The notes beneath the pieces are model-generated. The model was not told the DNA's origin. It was given only the letters and a program-made list of their open reading frames with translations, and did not search any database. The position numbers were made by a program, and so were the translations under genes. Below, in pieces: positions 1 to 6,390 of a stretch of 59,795 bases of DNA (position 1 is its first letter; every line of letters begins with the position of its first letter). This DNA comes from an uncultured Actinomycetes bacterium (lineage in GTDB: Bacteria > Actinomycetota > Coriobacteriia > Coriobacteriales > Atopobiaceae), in assembly GCA_900314645.1 (NCBI GenBank), contig OMWB01000022.1, positions 1 through 59,795 on the forward strand. Direction: 5' to 3'.

Positions 1-221
1 CCGTTTCGTACCACTCGGGAGGGGCTCGTTGGAACCTTATTCCGTTTCGTACCACTCGGGAGGGGCTCGTTGGAACCTTATTCCGTTTCGTACCACTCGC
101 AGAGCCCCGTCTGGAACGCCATCGCGTTTGGTACCACCGTTTCGGGCCTTAACCCGTGGTACCAACCCAAATAGCGTTCCAGCACCCACCCCAGCCGTGG
201 TACCAAACCAAATGAGGTTCC
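1..221. repeat. Array of a 25-base unit at 41-base period that flips orientation
   Basis: Five copies of a 25-base unit that begins GGAAC and ends GTACCAC lie at 31-55, 72-96 and 113-137 on the plus strand and at 156-180 and 197-221 on the minus strand. A partial copy is at 1-14. The spacers of about 16 bases are also partly conserved, unlike CRISPR spacers. The left end of the array is cut by the window edge. It sits just upstream of the promoter of the AbrB gene. Function unknown. Confidence 0.8.
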
Positions 222-274
222 AGCCCCCACCCGGACGATCAGGACGGAGGCTTCTGTCCGGGTTTTCGCCTGTG

Positions 275-283
275 TGGTATGAT
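275..283 (+). promoter_or_regulatory. Extended -10 promoter for the AbrB-glycosyltransferase pair
   Basis: TGGTATGAT fits the extended -10 pattern TGnTATnAT and lies about 45 bases before the AbrB start codon. No convincing -35 box is visible, as is usual for extended -10 promoters. Confidence 0.5.
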
Positions 284-326
284 TTGTATGACTGAACATA
301 CCTAACACAAGACAGAGGAGGCACCC

Positions 327-536
327 ATGGCGATGCCAGAGGGCAAGGGGGCGTGGACGGCGACGGTTGGCACCAAGGGGCAGATCGTCATCCCCAAGGA
401 GGCGCGCGACATGTTCGGCATCAAGCCAGGCGACACCCTCGTCATCTTGGGCGACGTCGAGCGCGGCCTTGCCATCCCGCCCAAGGAGCAGCTCGGCCAG
501 TGGATCAGCGCGGCGTTCGAAGGAGGCCAGCGATGA
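327..536 (+). CDS. AbrB/SpoVT-family DNA-binding regulator
   Basis: This 69-residue protein is almost entirely one AbrB/MazE swapped-hairpin domain. Residues 12-40 carry the typical pattern TVGTKGQIVIPKEAR followed by FGIKPGDTLVILGD. Such proteins bind DNA as dimers and act as transition-state regulators or antitoxins. The start at 327 is supported by a GAGGAGG ribosome binding site. Its stop overlaps the start of the glycosyltransferase gene (ATGA), so the two genes are translationally coupled, and it probably regulates that gene or itself. No toxin partner is seen next to it, which argues against a toxin-antitoxin role. Confidence 0.85.
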   Translation: MAMPEGKGAWTATVGTKGQIVIPKEARDMFGIKPGDTLVILGDVERGLAIPPKEQLGQWISAAFEGGQR

Positions 537-1714
537 GGGTGCTCTGGTTCTGCATCCCCGCCTTCGGGCACACCAACCCCACCATCGAGGTCGTGCGCGA
601 GCTCGTCAGGCGCGGCCACGAGGTGCGCTACTACTCGTTCGAAGACTTCCGCGAGAAGATCGAGGGGGCGGGCGCAGAGTTCGTACCCTGCGACGCCTAC
701 CTGCCGCCCATAGACGAAAAGGCCGAGCGGCGCCTGCGCAAGGTGTCCACCACCGAGATGAGCGTGCAGTCGTTCCGCACCGTCGCGAACCTCGACCCGC
801 TCGTATCCGCCGACGTTGCCTCCTGGCGCCCCGACGTGGTGGTGACCGACTCGGCATGCTTCTGGGGCAAGCTGACCGCGGCCAAGCACGGCCTGCCCTG
901 GGTGTGCTCCACCACGACGTTCGCGTTCAACCAGCAGTCGTCCAAGTACATGAGCCACAGCGCCGCCGAGATGGCCGACATACTCTTCGGCCTGCCGCGC
1001 CTCAACCGCGGGATTCGCAAACTGCGGCCGCTCGGCTACGAGGTGAAGAGCGCCCTCGACATCGTGAGCAACAAACCCGACGACAACACCATCGTCTACA
1101 CCTCGCGGCTGTTCCAGCCATGCTCCGAGACGTTCGACGAGGAGCACTACCGCTTCGTCGGCCCGTCGGTGCGCGACGTGACCCCGAAGGAGAAATCCGG
1201 ACGGCCGCTCGTGTACGCCTCCCTCGGCACCGTGATCAACGACCGCCCCGACTTCTACCGCACGCTTATCGACGCGGTACGCGACACCAGCGTTGACCTC
1301 CTCATCTCGTGCGGCAGGGCGTTCGACCCCGCGCAGCTGGGAAAGATGCCCGCCAACGTGCGCGTCGAGCAGTACGTCGACCAGATGGAGGTGCTCTCGC
1401 GGACGAGCCTCTTCGTCACGCATTGCGGCATGAACAGCGCGTCGGAGGGCATGTGGATGGGCGTGCCCGAGCTGCTCTTCCCCCTCACCGGCGAGCAGCG
1501 CGCCGTGGCGCGGCGCGTCGCGGAGGTCGGTGCCGGTGTGCCGCTCGAGGAGGCCGTAGCTCGTGAGGCCGCGGCGCTGCGCAAGACGGTGCTCGCCGCC
1601 CTCGCGGACGAGCGCCTGCGCGAAGGTGCCGCCCACATGCGCGAAGACCTGCGCTCGTGCGCGGGACCCGTCGGCGCCGCGGACTTCATCGAGCAGGTGG
1701 CGGGCCTGAGCTGA
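533..1714 (+). CDS. Macrolide-type (MGT-like, GT1) glycosyltransferase
   Basis: A 393-residue UDP-glycosyltransferase of the GT-B fold. The N-terminus (RVLWFCIPAFGHTNPT) matches the acceptor domain of the MGT/YjiC type. The C-terminal donor-binding region has THCGMNSASEGMWMGVPELL followed by a GEQ, the usual nucleotide-sugar signature. Such enzymes transfer a sugar to small hydrophobic molecules such as macrolides or sterols. I chose the ATG at 533 because it overlaps the AbrB stop codon and opens directly with the conserved fold; the frame extends upstream only as a shadow of AbrB. About 100 bases separate it from the radical SAM gene. A role in decorating the downstream peptide is possible but not shown; self-resistance or detoxification is equally likely. 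Confidence 0.88.
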   Translation: MRVLWFCIPAFGHTNPTIEVVRELVRRGHEVRYYSFEDFREKIEGAGAEFVPCDAYLPPIDEKAERRLRKVSTTEMSVQSFRTVANLDPLVSADVASWRPDVVVTDSACFWGKLTAAKHGLPWVCSTTTFAFNQQSSKYMSHSAAEMADILFGLPRLNRGIRKLRPLGYEVKSALDIVSNKPDDNTIVYTSRLFQPCSETFDEEHYRFVGPSVRDVTPKEKSGRPLVYASLGTVINDRPDFYRTLIDAVRDTSVDLLISCGRAFDPAQLGKMPANVRVEQYVDQMEVLSRTSLFVTHCGMNSASEGMWMGVPELLFPLTGEQRAVARRVAEVGAGVPLEEAVAREAAALRKTVLAALADERLREGAAHMREDLRSCAGPVGAADFIEQVAGLS

Positions 1715-1816
1715 GCCTCGCCCCGCCTTCCGGCCCCTTCGGCCCTCACCGAACGTGCGGAAACGAAAGCGGTGTTACCCTGTGGTAGTTGGCGCAAACA
1801 CGACCGAGGTGGACGC

Positions 1817-3181
1817 ATGAGCACCGAAGACCTGTCACAGGAGACTCCAAGCCGCACGGCCGGCGAGGCTGGCTGGCACGTCTCGCGCTATAACGTCATG
1901 GCTCAGGTGCCCGGCACCAAAAAGGTGGCGATAGCCAACCTGTACAAGGGTAACTGCGCGGAGTACACACCGATTGAGATGTACCTGCTCTCCGTCGTGG
2001 AGGAACTCGACGAGAACCATCCGGTCATCGAGCGCTTCGCGCGCCGCGGAGTCATCGCCAACTTTGACGAGCGTGCGGCGGTTGAGTTCTTGGGGAGAGC
2101 CGCGTGCGCCTCGCCGTACGCGATCGGGCTGACTATCTGCCCCACCATGGGCTGCAACTTCAACTGCCCGTATTGCTTTGAGGACCACTTCGCGCGCAAG
2201 ATGAGCGCAAGCGTGCAGGACGACGTGGTAGCGCTGGCCGGGCGCATGCTTGACGCATCAAGGACGAAGGACGTCCACGTCACCTGGTTCGGCGGCGAAC
2301 CGCTGCTCGCGCCCGACGTCATCGAATCGCTTTCCGGCCGCCTGATGGCGCTCGCGGAAGAGCGCGGCGGGAGGTACGAGGCGAGCATCGTCACAAACGG
2401 CTACCTGCTCACGCAGGATATCGCCGACATGCTCGGGCGGCTCAAGGTGAATTCCGCCCAAGTCACCATCGACGGCATGGGTGCCGCCCACGACGCGACC
2501 CGGCATCTGGCAAACGGCGGGCCCACCTTCGAGCGCATCACCTCCAACCTGCGCACCTTGAAGCTGCCCTTCCGCGTGACGATACGCCACAACGTGCATG
2601 AGGCCAACAAGTCCGAGATGGACGAGCTCGAGGCGTTTGTGAGGCAGCTCGCCGAAGAGTCTGGCAACAACCTTATGTACTACCCCGCACCGGTAACTGG
2701 CAGCGAGGCGGCCGATGAGCGCGGCGAGCAGGTGGGCCTCTTGTGCGCAACCGACGCCAGCGAGGTGAGCATCCGCCAGGAGGCGGGACGCTTCCGCGCG
2801 GGCCGGGGCCATTACTGCGGCGCGCACACCTTGTGGAGCGTCGGTATTGACGAGCGCGGCAACCTGCAGAAATGCTGGGAGTCCGTTGACAAGCCCCAGA
2901 TTTCGTTCGGCACGGCGCACGATTGGGACCCGCATGACCCGATCGCCACGGCGTCGAAGCCCGACAACCTGCTCATGTATCTCAACACGGCCTGCCCCGT
3001 GCCCGACGACGAGTGCCAAGAGTGCGTGTGGCTCCCCTCCTGCGTGGGCGGCTGTCCCCACCAGCGCCTGTTCAGGGTCCGGAAGTGCATCGCCTTCAAG
3101 GATGATCCAGAAGGCTACGTGCTCGCCCTGCACGCGCGAATCCCCCGCAAGGAAGCAGCGGATGCTGCGGAACAGAAATAA
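1817..3181 (+). CDS. Radical SAM/SPASM peptide maturase (RiPP)
   Basis: A 454-residue radical SAM enzyme. Residues 20-90 form an N-terminal region resembling the recognition domain of peptide maturases. The [4Fe-4S] motif is CNFNCPYC (C113, C117, C120; CX3CX2C), followed by a GGEPLL motif. The C-terminus is a SPASM domain with cysteines around CPVPDDECQECVWLPSCVGGC for auxiliary clusters. Enzymes of this type install thioether or other carbon-linked crosslinks on ribosomal peptides. The start at 1817 has a GAGGTGG site. The small Nif11-leader gene begins 18 bases after its stop, and this pairing is the main functional evidence. Whether the product is a sactipeptide, a ranthipeptide or another class cannot be told from sequence alone. 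Confidence 0.9.
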   Translation: MSTEDLSQETPSRTAGEAGWHVSRYNVMAQVPGTKKVAIANLYKGNCAEYTPIEMYLLSVVEELDENHPVIERFARRGVIANFDERAAVEFLGRAACASPYAIGLTICPTMGCNFNCPYCFEDHFARKMSASVQDDVVALAGRMLDASRTKDVHVTWFGGEPLLAPDVIESLSGRLMALAEERGGRYEASIVTNGYLLTQDIADMLGRLKVNSAQVTIDGMGAAHDATRHLANGGPTFERITSNLRTLKLPFRVTIRHNVHEANKSEMDELEAFVRQLAEESGNNLMYYPAPVTGSEAADERGEQVGLLCATDASEVSIRQEAGRFRAGRGHYCGAHTLWSVGIDERGNLQKCWESVDKPQISFGTAHDWDPHDPIATASKPDNLLMYLNTACPVPDDECQECVWLPSCVGGCPHQRLFRVRKCIAFKDDPEGYVLALHARIPRKEAADAAEQK

Positions 3182-3199
3182 GACGAGTAAGGAACACGA

Positions 3200-3412
3200 A
3201 TGGACATCAAGGATTGGTTCAAAGGACTGGACGAGGACCTTCAGGCTAAAGTCAAGGCATGCAAGAGCATCGACGAGCTGAACGCGGTGCTGAAGGATGC
3301 TGGGCAGGAGCTCTCTGAGGACGTGCTCAGCGGGCTTGCCGCGGGCTGGGGCTGCAACGATGATTCCACGCAGATTCTGTGCCCCGTCAACTGCCCCGTC
3401 GTCATCTTCTAA
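3200..3412 (+). CDS. Nif11-type RiPP precursor peptide
   Basis: A 70-residue peptide. Residues 1-51 look like a Nif11-type leader: an amphipathic helix with SIDELNAVLKDAG and then ELSEDVLSGLAAGWG, close to the usual ELSDEELE-GG ending. The probable core, residues 52-70, starts right after GWG and holds three cysteines (C52, C61, C65) in a hydrophobic tail ending CPVNCPVVIF. A further cysteine, C21, lies in the leader. It is the last gene before a strong terminator and directly follows the maturase, so it is the probable substrate. No dedicated protease or exporter is adjacent, so processing may depend on genes elsewhere. The cleavage site is inferred. Confidence 0.85.
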   Translation: MDIKDWFKGLDEDLQAKVKACKSIDELNAVLKDAGQELSEDVLSGLAAGWGCNDDSTQILCPVNCPVVIF

Positions 3413-3437
3413 CTGCCCGACAAACACGTAATCGACC

Positions 3438-3470
3438 GAGCCAGAGGGTCCGACCCCCTGGCTCTTTTTG
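3438..3470 (+). terminator. Rho-independent terminator of the RiPP operon
   Basis: An imperfect hairpin, GAGCCAG-AGGG paired with CCC-CTGGCTC, is followed by TTTTTG, 26 bases after the precursor stop codon. Confidence 0.85.
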
Positions 3471-3491
3471 TTCAAGCGCGGCGATTGGCCC

Positions 3492-3565
3492 GAAGTGTAC
3501 ATTTACTCGCGGTTATTCGGGCTCTTCCAGAAAAGGCCGAATAACCTGATTTAGATGTACACTTC
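3492..3565. repeat. 74-base nested palindrome
   Basis: Outer arms GAAGTGTACAT (3492-3502) and ATGTACACTTC (3555-3565) enclose inner arms GGTTATTCGG (3511-3520) and CCGAATAACC (3537-3546). It could be two head-to-head protein-binding sites or a folded RNA. It lies between the RiPP terminator and the next gene. Confidence 0.8.
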
Positions 3566-3588
3566 CCTCACGTGGCTTAACGAGCTCG

Positions 3589-3619
3589 TGGGACAAAAGG
3601 GATACTCCCCTTTGTCCCA
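3589..3619. repeat. GGGACAAA palindrome (probable bidirectional hairpin)
   Basis: TGGGACAAAAGGG and CCCCTTTGTCCCA form a near-perfect stem around a 5-base loop. It lies in the intergenic region before the acetyltransferase. A mobile short palindrome or a transcription barrier is likely. Confidence 0.7.
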
Positions 3620-3690
3620 TCGGGGTTGAAGTATGCGCAACACTTGCTTCAATGGTGACAGGCACCGTTAGCAGCGAGCAAGGGGCAGCC

Positions 3691-4239
3691 ATGGCGCTTG
3701 CAGACTACATCCAGTCAAAGCCGACCATCGAGACCGAGAGGCTGAGGCTCCGGCCCATGGCCGCCTCCGACGTTCCGGCGCTCAGGGAGTGGTTGGCGGA
3801 CAGGTCCATCTACACGTACTGGGGGAAGGGCCCGAGCAGGACGGACAAAGATCCCGCGCTGATGTTCGAGAAGCCCGAGAGGCCGACGAAGAGCCTCCAC
3901 CTAGGGATTGAGGAGCGGGATTCCGGCAAGGTCATCGGGGAGCTCTGGGTCTACCTCATCGTGAACGACCGTATGGCGACGGTAGCGATACGCCTGGCAC
4001 CGAGCCGTCAACAGATGGGCTACGGCACGGAGGCGCTTTCGGCCGTGACCTGCTTCTGCTTCGAGCACACGGAGCTGCAACGGCTCTGCGCCGAGGTCGA
4101 CGTCCGCAACGTCGCGTCCTGGCGGATGCTCGAGAAGTGCGGCTTCGTCCGAGAAGGCATGGTCCGCCAGGGCAAAATGGTCAACACGTGGTGCGACTAC
4201 TACATCTACGGGCTGCTCCGGAGCGACGTGGCGGGGTGA
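3691..4239 (+). CDS. RimJ/RimL-type GNAT N-acetyltransferase
   Basis: About 182 residues with the RimJ/RimL layout. It has an ETERLRLRPM start strand, then a motif-A region (AIRLAPSRQQMGYGTEAL) with the acetyl-CoA loop QQMGYG, then DVRNVASWRMLEKCGFVREGM, the typical motif B of this subfamily. It transfers acetyl from acetyl-CoA to an amine, perhaps a protein N-terminus or a small molecule. The ATG at 3691 has an AGGGG site; the frame is open upstream to 3652 without a ribosome binding site. It is monocistronic, between palindromic repeats. Confidence 0.82.
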   Translation: MALADYIQSKPTIETERLRLRPMAASDVPALREWLADRSIYTYWGKGPSRTDKDPALMFEKPERPTKSLHLGIEERDSGKVIGELWVYLIVNDRMATVAIRLAPSRQQMGYGTEALSAVTCFCFEHTELQRLCAEVDVRNVASWRMLEKCGFVREGMVRQGKMVNTWCDYYIYGLLRSDVAG

Positions 4240-4267
4240 TACGGGAGAGGGTCGTCGACGGCAAACG

Positions 4268-4434
4268 AAAATAGTTACCACAAAAGCCGCTTGGCGCTTT
4301 TGAATCCTGCGATACGTTCAAAATTGATGGCTCTCGTGGTAACTGTGTATTCTAGCTAGTTACCACTAAACGCATCAATTCTGAACGTATGCCAGTTGGC
4401 TTTAGCCGAAAGCGCCTCTCGTGGTAACTATTTG
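4268..4434. repeat. 167-base element with four GTTACCAC boxes (MITE-like)
   Basis: AGTTACCAC occurs at 4273-4281 and 4358-4366, and its complement GTGGTAACT at 4336-4344 and 4421-4429. The outer ends form a longer inverted repeat (AAATAGTTACCAC at 4269-4281 with GTGGTAACTATTT at 4421-4433). Between them, the two halves are imperfect mirror images. No ORF is inside. It resembles a small non-autonomous mobile element or a multi-site operator. Confidence 0.7.
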
Positions 4435-4569
4435 CTCTGCGACGCCGCGACTGCCGGACCACAGGGTCCGGACCCCTGGCCCCAACAGCGCCGTCCAGTG
4501 CTCGAAGGCCCCGCTACGCGGTAGTAGAATGGGCCATGCAGCACATCGGGATTCGCAAGGGCGGCGCAG

Positions 4570-5220
4570 ATGAACTACAAGGTAATCGACCGAGAGACCT
4601 ACTACAGGAAGGGCGTGTTCCGTCACTTCTCGGAGGACTGCAAGTGCTCGACCTCCATGACGGCGCGGGTCGACGTCACGGAGCTCGTCGCGCACGCCAA
4701 GCGGACGGGCACGAAGTTCTACCTCAACTTCCTGTACATCCTCTCGAAGGTCCTGAACTCGCGCGACGACTACCGGATGGGGTACCTCTGGCAGACCGAC
4801 GAGCTGATCTGCTACGACGTAATCAACCCCACGCAGTACGTCTTCCACGAGGACACGGAGACCTGCACCCCCGTGTACACGGAGTACTCTGAGGACTACG
4901 AGCAGTTCTACGCCGGCGCGCTGCTGGACGTGGAACAGGCGAAGCAGACGAGGGAGTACGGGCTGGACGCGGCCAACCACCCCAACTGGTTCGACGCGTC
5001 GTACATTTCGTGGCTCTCGTACGACTCGCTGAACATCGAGCTGCCCGACGGCTACCTGTTCTTCGCGCCGATCGTCAACTGGGGCAGGTACCGCGAGGAA
5101 GGCGGCCGGCTCGTCATGCCAGTGACCGTCCGCCTGAACCACGCCATCGCCGACGGCTACCTGGTCGCCAACGTGTTCCGGCTCCTGGAGCAGGAGATCG
5201 CGGCGTTCACTAGGGCGTGA
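4570..5220 (+). CDS. Chloramphenicol O-acetyltransferase family protein (CAT-like)
   Basis: At 216 residues this has the usual length of type A CAT. The C-terminal active-site segment RLNHAIADGYLVANVF matches the HHxxxDG motif with the first His replaced by Asn; the catalytic His191 and Asp195 are kept. The serine-rich segment ISWLSYDSLNIE around residue 147 matches the region that binds the tetrahedral intermediate. The enzyme would acetylate a hydroxyl of an antibiotic or related compound using acetyl-CoA. Sequence divergence means resistance to chloramphenicol itself is not certain. The stop codon lies inside a 27-base palindromic repeat that also precedes the next gene. Confidence 0.8.
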   Translation: MNYKVIDRETYYRKGVFRHFSEDCKCSTSMTARVDVTELVAHAKRTGTKFYLNFLYILSKVLNSRDDYRMGYLWQTDELICYDVINPTQYVFHEDTETCTPVYTEYSEDYEQFYAGALLDVEQAKQTREYGLDAANHPNWFDASYISWLSYDSLNIELPDGYLFFAPIVNWGRYREEGGRLVMPVTVRLNHAIADGYLVANVFRLLEQEIAAFTRA

Positions 5221-5243
5221 ACAGGTACCCGTCCCCTGTTCAT
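5217..5243. repeat. 27-base GTGAACAGG palindrome, copy 1
   Basis: Arms GTGAACAGG and CCTGTTCAT around a TACCCGTCC centre. One of six copies in the window (others at 6358, 11185, 13621, 13653 and 14938). This copy overlaps the stop codon of the CAT-like gene and ends in CAT where the others end in CAC. Confidence 0.9.
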
Positions 5244-5255
5244 GAGGAGGTGCAG

Positions 5256-5708
5256 GTGAGCGAGCTTCAGTTCATCACGCTCCGACAGCGTCCCGACCTG
5301 AGGGATGCGGCCGCGGCATGGTTTCACGCTGCGTGGGGCGTACCGACGGAGGCATATCTCCGTTGCATGGAAGACTACCTTCTCGGCGGGACGGAGCTCG
5401 GGTGGTACCTCTGCCTGCACGGCGAGCGCATCGTGGGCGGCCTGGGGGTCGTGGACAACGACTTCCATGACCGGAAGGACCTCTCCCCCAACGTGTGCGC
5501 CGTCTACGTCGAAGCGGACCATCGCGGGCAGGGCATCGCCGGCCGCCTGCTGGGCCTCGCGGTCGACGACCTGCGCACGAAGGGCATCACGCCGGTGTAC
5601 CTTGTGACCGACCACACGGGGTTCTACGAGCGCTATGGTTGGGAGCTCCACAGCATGGTTCAGGGGGACGGCGAACCCGGCCTCTCGCGGCTGTACATCC
5701 ATCGATAG
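5256..5708 (+). CDS. GNAT N-acetyltransferase
   Basis: A 150-residue acetyltransferase. Motif A is visible as AVYVEADHRGQGIAGRLLG, giving the pyrophosphate-binding loop RGQGIAG, followed by FYERYGWE typical of motif B. The substrate is unknown; fusions and neighbours give no clue beyond the nearby acetyltransferases. I chose the GTG at 5256 because it follows GAGGAGG at the right distance; the GTG at 5217 lies inside a palindromic repeat and lacks a ribosome binding site. Confidence 0.82.
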   Translation: MSELQFITLRQRPDLRDAAAAWFHAAWGVPTEAYLRCMEDYLLGGTELGWYLCLHGERIVGGLGVVDNDFHDRKDLSPNVCAVYVEADHRGQGIAGRLLGLAVDDLRTKGITPVYLVTDHTGFYERYGWELHSMVQGDGEPGLSRLYIHR

Positions 5709-5743
5709 GCAACGTTTCTTGCCAAGGGACTGCAGGTGAGCAT

Positions 5744-6319
5744 ATGCGCGAGCTGCTACATGACCCGTTCTACGAGCTGCTGGAGCACTACCCGCGTTGC
5801 GGCGTCGAGTACTGCCTGATTGAGGCCGACGCGCCGCACCAGGGGTATCGCTCGCACAAGGACGCTGTGCTGTTTGCGGCGCTCAAGGTGATAGAGCGGG
5901 ACTTCGACTCGCAGCCGGAGGACGAGCCGTTCCCGTGGAGCCTGGATATGGCCAAGGCTCAGGCGCATCAGATTGACGCGGAGGCCCTGCTCCACGCGCC
6001 GGAGGTCCTGCGGACGGACCGCGTCGGTCAGAGGCACTACGACTGCGGGCTGCCCGACCCCCTGAAGGGCGAGCAGATTCCGTACTGGTACGCGTTCTGG
6101 GAGACCCCGCACCCCTCGGGATACGGGCCGGACGACTTCCGCAGGGTCAACGCAGCGCTGTTCCCGAAGGGAACGGACGGGCTGGAAGTGTACGAGTGGA
6201 CCACGGACTGGTCCAACCTCTTCGACGACGGTCACGAATGGTGGGGCGCGGCGTGCTGGAGCGTGTACGACAGGCGCATGGGCAGGTACGTCGTCATGAT
6301 TGCGTCGGAAACGGACTGA
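5744..6319 (+). CDS. Conserved hypothetical protein (WTTDWSNLFDDGHEWWG motif)
   Basis: A soluble 191-residue protein of no named family that I recognise. The C-terminal third is rich in aromatic residues (EVYEWTTDWSNLFDDGHEWWG and WSVYDRRMGRYVV), and residues 100-135 include YWYAFWETPHPSGYGPDDF. No signal peptide or membrane segment is seen. It begins 35 bases after the GNAT stop and ends next to a palindrome, so it may be cotranscribed with the upstream acetyltransferase. The upstream extension of this frame to 5495 is a shadow of that gene. Confidence 0.7.
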   Translation: MRELLHDPFYELLEHYPRCGVEYCLIEADAPHQGYRSHKDAVLFAALKVIERDFDSQPEDEPFPWSLDMAKAQAHQIDAEALLHAPEVLRTDRVGQRHYDCGLPDPLKGEQIPYWYAFWETPHPSGYGPDDFRRVNAALFPKGTDGLEVYEWTTDWSNLFDDGHEWWGAACWSVYDRRMGRYVVMIASETD

Positions 6320-6320
6320 A

Positions 6321-6351
6321 AGGGACCACAAGGTCCGACCTTGTGGTCCCT
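6321..6351. terminator. Hairpin GGGACCACAAGG (terminator-like repeat)
   Basis: AGGGACCACAAGG and CCTTGTGGTCCCT form a perfect stem directly after the stop codon at 6319. A very similar hairpin is at about 49754-49783. There is no T tract, so it is either a bidirectional barrier between the two convergent genes or a mobile palindrome. Confidence 0.55.
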
Positions 6352-6357
6352 ACGAGC

Positions 6358-6384
6358 GTGAACAGGTACCCGTCCCCTGTTCAC
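6358..6384. repeat. 27-base GTGAACAGG palindrome, copy 2
   Basis: Identical to the majority form (arms GTGAACAGG and CCTGTTCAC), 7 bases from the end of the BspA-like gene. Confidence 0.9.
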
Positions 6385-6390
6385 CGCACG

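Noticed and set aside
1..221. Possible CRISPR array
   Set aside because: The spacers are similar to one another and the unit changes orientation midway; no cas gene is near.
302..1636. Long minus-strand frame opposite the glycosyltransferase gene
   Set aside because: Its composition (His/Ala/Val/Gly rich) is that of an antisense shadow of a high-GC gene, and the plus strand has a recognisable GT fold.
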